Assembly: GCA_964590495.1 (NCBI GenBank) | Contig: CAZPWQ010000017.1 | Coordinates: forward strand, 1-42,032 | DNA from: CAZPWQ01 sp964590495 | GTDB taxonomy: Bacteria > Bacteroidota > Rhodothermia > Balneolales > Balneolaceae | Length of the DNA: 42,032 nucleotides | Reading direction: 5' to 3' | In this document: positions 1-8,154 of the stretch, one piece after another | How positions within the stretch are numbered: the first letter of the stretch is position 1 | Layout: the number at the start of each line of letters is the position of its first letter | Position numbers and translations under genes: made by a program | The notes under the pieces: model-generated | What the model saw: the letters and a program-made list of their open reading frames with translations, nothing else | Told to the model about the DNA's origin: nothing | Database searches by the model: none

Positions 1-153
1 CCAGTTTGAAAAGGAGGCCTGTGATCCATTAAGACCTGCTATCCAGCTGTAATTCCAGCCCGAAAGACTGTCACTCAGTGAAATTGTTTCTTGTGCATAT
101 GAATGGCTTGTCAATACCAGTAAAATGGTGAGAAGGGAGTATAATTTTTTCAT
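1..153 (-). CDS. DUF3078-like exported protein, N-terminal fragment
   Basis: The first 153 bases on the minus strand read as 51 codons with no stop, beginning at an ATG at 153 and running off the window edge. Residues 1-21 form a signal peptide: KK, a hydrophobic stretch, then a cleavage site of the SYA-Q type. The mature start contains W-N-Y-S-W-I-A-G-L-N-G-S-Q-A-S-F-S-N-W. This resembles the opening of DUF3078 proteins of Bacteroidota (a Trp, then N-x-S-Q-x-S-x-S-N-W). Those proteins are thought to be outer-membrane or periplasmic and have no assigned function. A GTG lies directly before the ATG and could also be used. The family call rests on 30 mature residues only. Confidence 0.6.
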   Translation of the reverse strand, partial: MKKLYSLLTILLVLTSHSYAQETISLSDSLSGWNYSWIAGLNGSQASFSNW

Positions 154-538
154 CACTCTTAAGTAGTAGTTTTAATTTTTGGTAAGTAATTATGAAAAAA
201 GAAGAAAATGGACGGTCGCTTTAACTATGTCGCAAGTGATTGAGATGCATTAGGTTGAAATAGTTGAAATAACTTGTTACATATTTATCAATGAATTCCG
301 AACGCACAGCGTTTCATAAGCAATGAACAGGGATCAGTGTGTCAGTGATCATTGTTCAATTCGGGTTGATAATAGTAATTTCGGCTTGTTCTACATGTAA
401 TTTTTGTAGTAAAAACTTGTATAGTGGGATCATATTATCTTTTAGCTATGATGATCGAGAATTATTATACTCTTTTTTAACTACGTGAAAATACGTAACT
501 TAGCCGTAAGTTAGCAAAAAATAAGCCCGAAATAGGCG
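154..538. other. Divergent intergenic region
   Basis: This 385-base AT-rich stretch separates the minus-strand DUF3078-like gene from the plus-strand Calx-beta gene and must carry both promoters. Partial Bacteroidota-type -7 boxes are visible, for example TATCTTTT near 437-444 and TAATTTTTG near 399, but none matches TAnnTTTG exactly with a well-spaced TTTG. No ORF or RNA gene was recognised. A segment around 325-360 (AGGGATCAGTGTGTCAGTGA and neighbours) resembles the CAGTGATCAG repeat sequence seen elsewhere in the window but is not a clean tandem tract. Confidence 0.5.
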
Positions 539-2293
539 ATGATATTTCTTAAAAAGATATATTGGCCGAACAGTATTGTGGTATTATTATCTTTATTGAT
601 AATTGCCTCATGTAATGAACTTGAACCTGGGGATCTGTCTTTTGTAGGTATTGATGACACGGAAGTGTCAAATCGGGAGGATTCCATTGCTTTTACTGTT
701 CAGTTATCGGAATCCAGCGAGTTTGACGTCACCGTTGATTTTGCAACTTCTGATCAATCTGCTAAAGCCGGTGAAGATTATGTTGATACCACCGGCACGA
801 TTACATTCGAAGCCGGGGAGACCGAACAGAAGATTAATGTGGAACTGCTCGGAGCCACTTTCAATGCTCCTCATCGAAGGTTCAGAGTTAAGCTGGATAA
901 CCCGGAAGGTGCCGAAATTCATAACCGGAAGAAACAGGCGACCGGTATAATACTGAATACCGGAACTGGTTTGATGATTCACGATGCAGAAGCTTCACGA
1001 TTGGATGAAGAAATAAGTTTTAAGGTAACCCATTACGGAGACAGTGACGAGGTAAGCATTGATTTTTCCACTTTCGACCAATCTGCCAAATCCGGAACTG
1101 ACTACATTGATACCACCGGAACACTCAATTTTGAACCGGGTCAGAACGAACAATATATTAACATAAAACTGTTGGGAGCATCTTTTAATGCACCACACCG
1201 GCGGTTTCGTATGAGATTGGATAACCCCGTGGGGGCTGAATTACATAACCGGGACCGGCAGGCAACCGGTATAATTCTCAATGAAGAAGATGGTATATCT
1301 CTTGATATTTCGGATGCTGAAGCTGCCGTTGGCGATGATGAAATCAGTTTTCCCGTAACCCTTTCAGAAGCCCCTGATGATGAAGTAAGGGTTGATTTTG
1401 CCACCAAAGATCAATCTGCAAAAGCCGGAGAGGATTATGCTGAAACTGTCGGCACACTTGTTTTTGAAGCCGGCCAAACGGAACAGGTTATTGATGTGGA
1501 GCTACTCGGTGCTGCATTTCGTTCCCAGGGGCGAAAGTTCCGCATGGAACTTGAAAATGCTATTGGAGCAACCCTGAAAAATAACAACCGGCAGGCCACA
1601 GGTACGATTTTGAATAATGAGACAGAACAGGTGAATCTGTCTATTGATGACGCTGAAGCTATCGTCGGTGAGGAAGCCATGAATTTCCAGGTTACTCTGT
1701 CAGATGCCGCCCAAGGGGAGGTTAAAGTAGATTTTGAAACATCCGGGAGATCTGCCAAAGCGGGAGAGGATTATGTTGAATCATTTGGCACGCTCACGTT
1801 TGAGGAAGGTCAGGTTGAAAAGATGATTTCAGTGGATCTGCTTGGTGCCCCTTTTAATTCTCCGGAGCGTAAATTCAGTATGAAACTGGATAATGCTGCA
1901 GGGGCGGAACTAAAGAATAGCGAACGGCAGGCGACGGGTACAATTCTCAATAATGAAGATGAGCAGGTTACAGTAGCTATTTCAGACGCCGAAGCAGTTA
2001 CCGGTGATGAGGAAATCAGCTTTCCGGTCAAATTATCCGGGTCAATTGATCAGGAGGTCAGTGTGGATTTCTCCACTTCCGACCAATCGGCAAAAGCCGG
2101 AGAGAATTACGAGGAAACAATCGGCACCCTTACGTTTGCAGAAGGCGAAACTGAACAGACAATCGACGTTAAACTTTTGGACAGTGAATTCAGTGGTAAT
2201 TCTATACGGTTTACAGTTACCCTTTCCAATCCCTCAGGCATTGAGCTGGATAATCAGCAAAACAAAGCCGACGGTACTATTTCAAGCGAGTAA
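539..2293 (+). CDS. Lipoprotein with five tandem Calx-beta domains
   Basis: This 584-residue protein has a short basic N terminus, a hydrophobic stretch and a lipobox ending in A-S-C, so Cys25 should be lipidated. The rest is five repeats of about 105-110 residues (roughly 33-141, 143-247, 252-361, 365-472 and 475-582). Each contains a V-x-V-D-F-x-T or similar strand, the signature D-Q-S-A-K-A-G-E-D-Y, a G-T-L-x-F strand, T-E-Q-x-I-x-V, and a final N-x-x-A-T-G-x-I-L-N. This is the Calx-beta pattern (V-D-Y-x-T, then A-G-x-D-Y, then G-T-L-x-F-x-x-G). Calx-beta domains bind Ca2+ in known examples and occur in adhesins and surface proteins. Here the protein is nothing but anchor and repeats, so an extracellular or periplasmic structural or adhesive role is inferred. 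It is flanked by genes on the other strand and appears monocistronic. Confidence 0.85.
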   Translation: MIFLKKIYWPNSIVVLLSLLIIASCNELEPGDLSFVGIDDTEVSNREDSIAFTVQLSESSEFDVTVDFATSDQSAKAGEDYVDTTGTITFEAGETEQKINVELLGATFNAPHRRFRVKLDNPEGAEIHNRKKQATGIILNTGTGLMIHDAEASRLDEEISFKVTHYGDSDEVSIDFSTFDQSAKSGTDYIDTTGTLNFEPGQNEQYINIKLLGASFNAPHRRFRMRLDNPVGAELHNRDRQATGIILNEEDGISLDISDAEAAVGDDEISFPVTLSEAPDDEVRVDFATKDQSAKAGEDYAETVGTLVFEAGQTEQVIDVELLGAAFRSQGRKFRMELENAIGATLKNNNRQATGTILNNETEQVNLSIDDAEAIVGEEAMNFQVTLSDAAQGEVKVDFETSGRSAKAGEDYVESFGTLTFEEGQVEKMISVDLLGAPFNSPERKFSMKLDNAAGAELKNSERQATGTILNNEDEQVTVAISDAEAVTGDEEISFPVKLSGSIDQEVSVDFSTSDQSAKAGENYEETIGTLTFAEGETEQTIDVKLLDSEFSGNSIRFTVTLSNPSGIELDNQQNKADGTISSE

Positions 2294-2406
2294 CCCTGGG
2301 ATGCGGTACTACCTTTCCTGAAAAAGAATCTGGGATAAACAGAAAATTTAAAATACTGTTCATGAGCAGGCTAGCCTGTATTTCTCACCAAGAAATATGG
2401 TTGGAT

Positions 2407-2420
2407 GCAGTCAGTGGTCA
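2407..2420 (-). repeat. Two degenerate 7-mer units at the tsaC stop
   Basis: Read from the tsaC stop on the minus strand, the sequence is TGACCAC followed by TGACTGC: two 7-base units, each starting with TGA, the first being the stop codon itself. Two imperfect units alone could be chance. It is listed because the same arrangement is much clearer at mfd, polA and the APC permease gene. Confidence 0.3.
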
Positions 2421-3374
2421 TTTTTTTTCATTTGATAAAGCCTTGGTTATACGATTTTGCAAAGCCTGCACCAATGATTCCCGGAGCTCAACCCGTGTGA
2501 AAGGTTCTATCTTCACGAAAGAGTAGTTCATATGATCGGCCTGACGAAAACGGTCGTAGAGTTCATGGGCCATATTCCCGTAATTGCTTTTATAGCAGAA
2601 TACATTCTCTGCCTCAAAGCCGGTATCCTTGATATGTAAAAGGTACAGTGTATCAGATGCTTTAAGGCTTTCATTTTCATCCAGCCAGCCTACTTTGGCC
2701 TCAGGGGCATAATGAGAATATTTTGTGCCGGGACTTCGGGCGTTACGTTCGTTCGTTTGATTCCCATCCGTTTCTACTTTGACTCCTGCAACCGATTCAA
2801 TTTCTTCTGCACTTACAGAACCCGGACGGTAGATTCTGAACGGTTTTCGCGAAACATCCAGTACGGTTGATTCAAGACCTATTTCGGTCTCCCCGGCTTC
2901 AACGACTGGGAAATCGCCGCCAAAATCCTCGCGGACATGTTCCGGTTTGGTGGGGCTCGGTTTACCCGATGAGTTGGCGCTGGGAGCAACAAGCGGTCCA
3001 GCCATCGTAATAAGCTGTTGAGAGATCGGATGCCTGGGCCAGCGCAGCGCAACGGTATCAAGTCCGGCTGTTATGGCATCGAGCACCGCCGGTTTCTTTT
3101 TGAAGATCAGCGTCAGCGGTCCCGGCCAAAATACCTCCATCAGTCTGACTGCCTCATCCGGTACTTCTTTAGCAAAAATTTGAACCATATCAGCCGATGA
3201 AATATGAACAATAAGCGGATTATCGGCAGGACGTCCTTTTATTTCAAAAACTTTTTGTATCGCTGAAGGATTCTCAGCATCAGCCCCCAAACCATATACT
3301 GTTTCGGTAGGGAAGGCAACTACTTTTCCCTGCTTTAACAACTCAACAGCTTTATTCAGGCTCAAATTTGACAT
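2418..3374 (-). CDS. tsaC: L-threonylcarbamoyladenylate synthase (TsaC/Sua5)
   Basis: This 318-residue enzyme makes threonylcarbamoyl-AMP from threonine, bicarbonate and ATP, the first step of the t6A modification at position 37 of ANN-decoding tRNAs. The N-terminal YrdC domain (about 1-200) shows the family markers G-K-V-V-A-F-P-T-E-T-V-Y-G-L-G, K-G-R-P-x-x-N-P-L-I-V-H, P-G-P-L-T and A-P-S-A-N-x-S-G. The linker S-P-G-T-K-Y-S-H-Y-A-P and a C-terminal domain (about 215-318) mark it as the longer Sua5 type, not the short TsaC. The ATG at 3374 precedes the conserved start. It lies on the same strand as mfd, 131 bases downstream; that gap holds repeat sequence. Confidence 0.93.
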   Translation of the reverse strand: MSNLSLNKAVELLKQGKVVAFPTETVYGLGADAENPSAIQKVFEIKGRPADNPLIVHISSADMVQIFAKEVPDEAVRLMEVFWPGPLTLIFKKKPAVLDAITAGLDTVALRWPRHPISQQLITMAGPLVAPSANSSGKPSPTKPEHVREDFGGDFPVVEAGETEIGLESTVLDVSRKPFRIYRPGSVSAEEIESVAGVKVETDGNQTNERNARSPGTKYSHYAPEAKVGWLDENESLKASDTLYLLHIKDTGFEAENVFCYKSNYGNMAHELYDRFRQADHMNYSFVKIEPFTRVELRESLVQALQNRITKALSNEKK

Positions 3375-3437
3375 TTTCTGGTATATCTACTTGTTCTTAC
3401 ACAGAGTTTCACAGAGAAAACACAATGCAAATTCATC

Positions 3438-3511
3438 TCACGTATTACGTATTTCGCATAAATTCACTGTTCACTGTTCACTGCTCATTACTCATTACTC
3501 ATTACTCATTG
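3438..3511 (-). repeat. 7-mer tandem repeat tract overlapping the mfd stop
   Basis: On the minus strand, starting exactly at the mfd stop codon, the sequence runs in 7-base units: three copies of TGAGTAA, one TGAGCAG, two TGAACAG and one TGAATTT. A block of ATACGTA-type units (about 3438-3458) follows. On the plus strand the core reads as three TTCACTG (3463-3483), three CTCATTA and one CTCATTG (3484-3511). Every unit of the first block starts with TGA. Because 7 is not a multiple of 3, the tract carries stop codons in all three frames downstream of mfd. No hairpin followed by T was seen, so this is not a classic intrinsic terminator. Confidence 0.9.
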
Positions 3512-6500
3512 CAAAACAGCTTCTTCTTTTGTTTCGGTCATGTTTTCCAGGAATTCCGCAGCCTTTTCCAGATTGGCAATATTATGGATGACAAATCGTA
3601 CCTTATCACCTTTTTGGATCACTTCAAATTTTCTGTCTGCTTTATCTTGCAGAGTTTTCAGGAGATTTTGGAAGCGGTCACCGTAAAATTCTTCGCCGAG
3701 CTCGGTGTCATGTTTCGGACATACCATCCACAAGCGGTCGGAGCGGACGGTGACCTTTTTCATAAACAGACGAGAGGCAAATAGCTTGATTTGTGCAGCC
3801 GTAATCAGGTTTAGTCCATTTCGGGGTATAGCCCCGAAACGATCCTTGAGCTCCTCTTTCCAGTCATCAATCTGCTGCATGTCATCCGCCTTGGCCAGCT
3901 TTCGGTAGAGGTTAAGCCGCTCAACATTATCTGATACATAGTTGTTTTCGAGAAGTGCCGGCACATCGAACTCAACTTGTGTTTCCGGAAGTTCGACTTC
4001 AACTTCCACATCACTGAACAGATCGCTGAATTCGTCTTTCTTCAGCTCTTTAACGGCATCATTCAGGATTTTCTGGTATAACTCGAAACCAACATCATTG
4101 ATAAAGCCGCTCTGTTCCGCACCGAGTATATCTCCCGCTCCGCGTATATCCAGATCACGCATGGCAATATTAAAGCCGGATCCCAGATCTGAAAACTCTT
4201 CAAGTGCCAGCAGCCGCTTGCGGGCCTCGTCGGTAAGGGTTTGAATGGGAGGTGTAATCAGATAACAGAAAGCCTTTCGCTGGGAACGTCCCACCCTTCC
4301 CCGCAGCTGGTGAAGCTCGGCAAGACCGAACCGGTCTGCGCGGTTGATAATCATTGTATTAGCATTTGAAATATCGATCCCGTTTTCGACGATGTTGGTT
4401 GAAACAAGGACGTTAAACTTGTTATCATAGAAATCCTCAATAATTTTTTCTAGCTTCGAAGAGCTCATCTGACTGTGGGCATGACGAACCCGGATGTCGG
4501 GAATGAGCTGGCGTACCATATTACCAACTTCCTCAATATTTTTAACTCGATTGTGGATGAAAAATATCTGTCCGCCTCGGGATATCTCATGTGTTACGGC
4601 ATCACGTATCAGATCTTTATTAAAGCTGTGAATTTCCGTCTCTACCGGCTGGCGGTTGGGGGGAGGGGTATTGATGATACTCAGGTCGCGTGCGCCCATG
4701 AGAGAGAACTGCAGCGTTCTTGGAATGGGTGTAGCGGTTAGTGTCAGAACATCCACCGCTGCACGGTATTTCTTCAGCTTCTCTTTGGCTGAAACACCGA
4801 ACCGCTGTTCCTCATCTACAATCAGGAGTCCCAGTTCATCAAACTTCACATCTTTGGAAGTAAGCCGGTGTGTACCAATGACGATATCTGTTTTGCCGGC
4901 TTCCAGACGCTCAAGCGTATTTTTTTGCTCCGCTCTGGTGCGAAACCGGGAGAGAACTTCAACGGAAACGGGGAAATCTTTCATTCGACGTTTAAACGTC
5001 TTGTAATGCTGATCGGCCAGAATCGTTGTTGGCACTAATACCGCTACCTGTTTGTGGTCCATGACCGCTTTAAACGCGGCGCGTACGGCCACTTCCGTTT
5101 TTCCGAAACCGACATCACCGCATACGAGCCGGTCCATAGGGATGGTGCTTTCCATATCTTCTTTAACGGCCTCGATAGCCTGCCGCTGGTCGGGCGTTTC
5201 TTCGAATTCAAAACGTGCTTCCATTTCGGTCTGCCAGGAGGTATCGCCGGAAAAGGCATGCGCTTTCTGGGCTTTACGTTTTGCATACAGCTTAATCAGG
5301 TCACGGGCAATATCTTTTACCCGCTTCTTGGTCTGCGCTTTTTTGCGCGCCCATTGTCCCGAGCCCAGTTTCGTAATACGCGGCTGTGTACCTTCTTTAC
5401 CCGAGTATTTCTGGATTTTGTGGAGGCTTGAGACATTCACATAGAGCAGGGAATCTTCCTGGTAACGCAGGACGACCGACTCCTGTTCGACGCCGCGGAC
5501 TTCAATTTTTTTGAAGCCGGCAAACTTGCCGATGCCGTAATCCACGTGTACTACGAAATCGCCGATGCTCAGATCGCGCAGCTCCTTGAATGATATCCCG
5601 CCCGTGTGGCGCTTCCTGTGCACTTTGGGACGGTGATAGCGGTTGAAGATTTGGTGGTCGGTATAAACGGCAAGACCCTGCTCGTTAAGAATGAATCCTT
5701 CATGGATCGATTCAATCGACAGATGATAGCGAAGATCCCGGTTGGGTTCCCCGAGTAGTTCTTCAAAACGATCACGTTGTCCCTCATTATCGCATAAAAT
5801 ATGAGTATCGAACCCCTGCAGGCTGAGTTTTTCGATATTTTCGCGCAGCAACTTAATACTGCCGTTGAAGACGGGCTGGGGACTGGCATCAAGTCGATAG
5901 CTCCAGTCGAAGGTAATATTTTCCGAAAATCCACCCATATAAATTTGAGCCTTCCCGTCGAAAGCATGTTTAAATGTATCGGGATGGAGATAGAGTTCAT
6001 CGGGGGGAAGTGCTTCGTCACTGACATCAGGACCCGAATAGTTTTCCTCCGCTTTAGTATACCGTTCCTCCAGATTGCCGAGAATTAGTCCGTAATTAAC
6101 TAAGACAAAAATTGTCTCCTCATTAAAATAGGAGAGGAGATTTTTTTTACCGCCCTGGCTAAGATTGGAAACATCGGGGACAAACCTCACCGTATTCAGG
6201 AACGAAATGGAACGCTGAGAATCTGGATCAAACTCGCGGATCGAATCGATTTCATTACCGAAAAACTCAAGTCTGATGGGATACTCGCCCGAAAAAGGGA
6301 ATACATCCAGGATCCCCCCGCGCTGGGCAAATTCTCCCGGTTGACTTACAAATTTGACCGCGGTAAAATCCTGATCCGCGAGTTTTTCTTTCAGATCATC
6401 TGGATCAACAGTATCACCGTTTCTAATTGTAATCGAAGCCTGGTTAAAAATTTCCGGAGAAACGATTTTTTCGAATAGGGCAGGTACGGAGGTAATGATC

Positions 6501-6850
6501 GTATTCCGGGAGCGGTGGTTTATCTTCTCCAGCACTTCCGAACGTTGTACCATAAGTGAACTGTCTGTAATCTGCTGTGCATCGTATGGTTTGTGTCCGG
6601 TAGAGGGAAAGAGAACGGCCTGTTCGACTCCTATTGCTTCGAGGTCGCTTTGCAGGAATTCCGCCGGTTCTGTTTCAGGCAGTACCACCACAATGCGATC
6701 ATATTTTTGGCTCAACTTGCTGATCATAAAAGCAGGAGCAGAGCCCACAAAGTGATCAAGATGAAGAATATTTTTATTATTGATATGATTGTAGAGCTCT
6801 TTCCAGGGTAACTGGGAAGCAAACGTTTTAAGAACTGATTGTAAGGCCAT
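3506..6850 (-). CDS. mfd: Transcription-repair coupling factor Mfd
   Basis: This 1114-residue ATP-dependent translocase removes RNA polymerase stalled at lesions and recruits UvrA; the usual length is about 1150. The N-terminal UvrB-like module covers roughly 1-400. The CarD-like RNA-polymerase-interacting domain is near residue 430 (G-D-F-V-V-H-V-D-Y-G-I-G-K-F). The helicase core has Walker A G-D-V-G-F-G-K-T-E near 578, the DEEQ box near 679, T-A-T-P-I-P-R-T-L and the late motif L-R-G-R-V-G-R-S. The C-terminal TRCF domain is present. The ATG at 6850 begins MALQSVL. The stop codon sits inside a 7-mer repeat tract. The preceding gene on this strand, batA, ends 306 bases upstream, so a separate promoter is likely. 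Confidence 0.97.
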   Translation of the reverse strand: MALQSVLKTFASQLPWKELYNHINNKNILHLDHFVGSAPAFMISKLSQKYDRIVVVLPETEPAEFLQSDLEAIGVEQAVLFPSTGHKPYDAQQITDSSLMVQRSEVLEKINHRSRNTIITSVPALFEKIVSPEIFNQASITIRNGDTVDPDDLKEKLADQDFTAVKFVSQPGEFAQRGGILDVFPFSGEYPIRLEFFGNEIDSIREFDPDSQRSISFLNTVRFVPDVSNLSQGGKKNLLSYFNEETIFVLVNYGLILGNLEERYTKAEENYSGPDVSDEALPPDELYLHPDTFKHAFDGKAQIYMGGFSENITFDWSYRLDASPQPVFNGSIKLLRENIEKLSLQGFDTHILCDNEGQRDRFEELLGEPNRDLRYHLSIESIHEGFILNEQGLAVYTDHQIFNRYHRPKVHRKRHTGGISFKELRDLSIGDFVVHVDYGIGKFAGFKKIEVRGVEQESVVLRYQEDSLLYVNVSSLHKIQKYSGKEGTQPRITKLGSGQWARKKAQTKKRVKDIARDLIKLYAKRKAQKAHAFSGDTSWQTEMEARFEFEETPDQRQAIEAVKEDMESTIPMDRLVCGDVGFGKTEVAVRAAFKAVMDHKQVAVLVPTTILADQHYKTFKRRMKDFPVSVEVLSRFRTRAEQKNTLERLEAGKTDIVIGTHRLTSKDVKFDELGLLIVDEEQRFGVSAKEKLKKYRAAVDVLTLTATPIPRTLQFSLMGARDLSIINTPPPNRQPVETEIHSFNKDLIRDAVTHEISRGGQIFFIHNRVKNIEEVGNMVRQLIPDIRVRHAHSQMSSSKLEKIIEDFYDNKFNVLVSTNIVENGIDISNANTMIINRADRFGLAELHQLRGRVGRSQRKAFCYLITPPIQTLTDEARKRLLALEEFSDLGSGFNIAMRDLDIRGAGDILGAEQSGFINDVGFELYQKILNDAVKELKKDEFSDLFSDVEVEVELPETQVEFDVPALLENNYVSDNVERLNLYRKLAKADDMQQIDDWKEELKDRFGAIPRNGLNLITAAQIKLFASRLFMKKVTVRSDRLWMVCPKHDTELGEEFYGDRFQNLLKTLQDKADRKFEVIQKGDKVRFVIHNIANLEKAAEFLENMTETKEEAVLQ

Positions 6851-7124
6851 TAAGCTTATACGAATTTCGGATCATTATGCACAGCGAATAACGCGACAAG
6901 GTAAGGAATATTAGCCTTTATTTTGATTGCGAATGAGAAGAATACCACTTAGTACGCTAAGAAAAGGAATTTATTATTCGCAATATCTTTTCAAACCTGA
7001 CAGGTTTTCGAAACCTGTCTGGTTTTAGCATAACTCCTCAAACGTATAACTGAACAACCCCTGAACGGGTGCCTAAAAAACACTCAGAACACTTAGAAAG
7101 TGCAGGTTTTTATAAATACGACGA
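6851..7124. other. Intergenic region upstream of mfd
   Basis: No gene is seen between the mfd start and the batA stop. The region contains a perfect 9-base inverted repeat, ATTGCGAAT at 6926-6934 and ATTCGCAAT at 6976-6984, separated by 41 bases. It also holds the AACCTGACAGGTT palindrome, listed separately. On the minus strand, TACGTTTG at 7039-7046 matches the Bacteroidota -7 consensus TAnnTTTG, but it lies almost 190 bases before mfd and has no well-spaced TTTG. It is therefore only a weak promoter candidate. Confidence 0.5.
6993..7025. repeat. AACCTGACAGGTT palindromic element
   Basis: The two halves AAACCTGACAGGTTT and AAACCTGTCTGGTTT flank a TCG spacer and are reverse complements with one mismatch. 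Each half is itself nearly palindromic. From general knowledge, near-identical AACCTGACAGGTT sequences occur many times in intergenic DNA of Bacteroidota. This is probably one copy of such a dispersed hairpin repeat. It has no T-run on either side typical of a terminator. Confidence 0.7.
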
Positions 7125-7159
7125 ACCATCCGGTATCCGGCATCCAGCATCCAGAATCA
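7125..7159 (-). repeat. 7-mer tandem repeat tract at the batA stop
   Basis: Read on the minus strand from the batA stop, the 7-base units are TGATTCT (containing the stop), GGATGCT, GGATGCC, GGATACC and GGATGGT, in exact register with the stop codon. The plus-strand form is ATCCGGT, ATCCGGC, ATCCAGC, ATCCAGA. The GGATACC unit recurs in the tract at 11761-11832. Confidence 0.85.
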
Positions 7160-8149
7160 TTCCACAGCGATTCGAAAGAATACTTTTTCAGAGACAAATG
7201 ACAGGATAAGAAGGAAAATACCGGGAAACAGGAAGCGGGGATAGAGATCCTGGAAGTCGGTATATATAACTTCTTCGATTTCCGTTTTTTCCAGTTCATC
7301 GATCTGGTCATAAATTTGAGCAAGCTGTTCGGTATCAGTAGCCCGGAAATATTCACCGTCGGTCATATCAGCTATTTGCATCAGCATTTCTTCATCGATA
7401 TCAACTTCTATATTCTGATACCGGTCGCCGAAAATAGGATCTCGCACGGGATAGGGGGCTGTTCCTCGTGTTCCGGCACCGATAGTATAAACCCTGATGT
7501 CGTGCGATACCGCCAGATCAGCAGCAGTCACCGGATCAATCTCACCCGAATTATTTTGTCCGTCAGTCAGTAATATGATGACTTTGCTTTCGGCATTACT
7601 GTCTTTCAGCCGGTTAATGGCCGTTGCCAGTCCCATACCGATAGCCGTACCATCTTCTACAACTCCCATCTCAACATCGGAAAGCAGTTCTTTGAGAAGT
7701 CTGTAATCGAGGGTCGGAGGTACTACTGTGAAACTCTGTCGTGCAAAAATAACGAGACCGATACGATCGGATATGCGTTTGTCGATAAAATCCTCAGCTA
7801 CCTGTTTTGCAGCTTCCAACCGGTTGGGTTTCAAATCTTCCGCTTTCATTGAGGTGGAAATATCCAGCGTAAAGACAATATCAATCCCCTCGGCACTGCG
7901 TTCTACCGTTGTATTTTGATACTGCGGCCGGGCAATTGCCAGTACTATCAATGCAAATGATGCCCATTGAAGCAGCGGAGTAAACCAGCTGCCGTATGCA
8001 CGCCAATTCCCGGAAATGCCCTTTAATCCGCTTACATCGGAAAAGGTAAGACTGGGATTTCGTTTTGAAATGCGCCGCCAAATCTGGACGGCGATCAGAG
8101 GTATCAGTAACAGAAGCAGCCATAACCATTGAGGATTCGCCCAGTCCAT
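7157..8149 (-). CDS. batA: BatA-like vWA-domain membrane protein
   Basis: This 330-residue protein has two N-terminal membrane segments (about 8-22 and 58-74), a von Willebrand A domain (about 88-290) and a C-terminal membrane segment (about 305-325). The MIDAS metal site is intact: D-I-S-T-S at 96-100 and T-D-G-Q-N-N near 196. The overall plan matches BatA of the Bacteroides aerotolerance operons, an inner-membrane protein that exposes the vWA domain for protein contacts. The real biochemical role of Bat proteins is not settled. The gene begins 5 bases after the BatD-like gene ends, so the two are one operon. Its stop codon opens a 7-mer repeat tract. No batB or batC follows. Confidence 0.85.
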   Translation of the reverse strand: MDWANPQWLWLLLLLIPLIAVQIWRRISKRNPSLTFSDVSGLKGISGNWRAYGSWFTPLLQWASFALIVLAIARPQYQNTTVERSAEGIDIVFTLDISTSMKAEDLKPNRLEAAKQVAEDFIDKRISDRIGLVIFARQSFTVVPPTLDYRLLKELLSDVEMGVVEDGTAIGMGLATAINRLKDSNAESKVIILLTDGQNNSGEIDPVTAADLAVSHDIRVYTIGAGTRGTAPYPVRDPIFGDRYQNIEVDIDEEMLMQIADMTDGEYFRATDTEQLAQIYDQIDELEKTEIEEVIYTDFQDLYPRFLFPGIFLLILSFVSEKVFFRIAVE

Positions 8150-8154
8150 TAATC

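Noticed and set aside
3463..3511. CRISPR-like array
   Set aside because: Units are 7 bases, contiguous and without spacers, and no cas genes are present.
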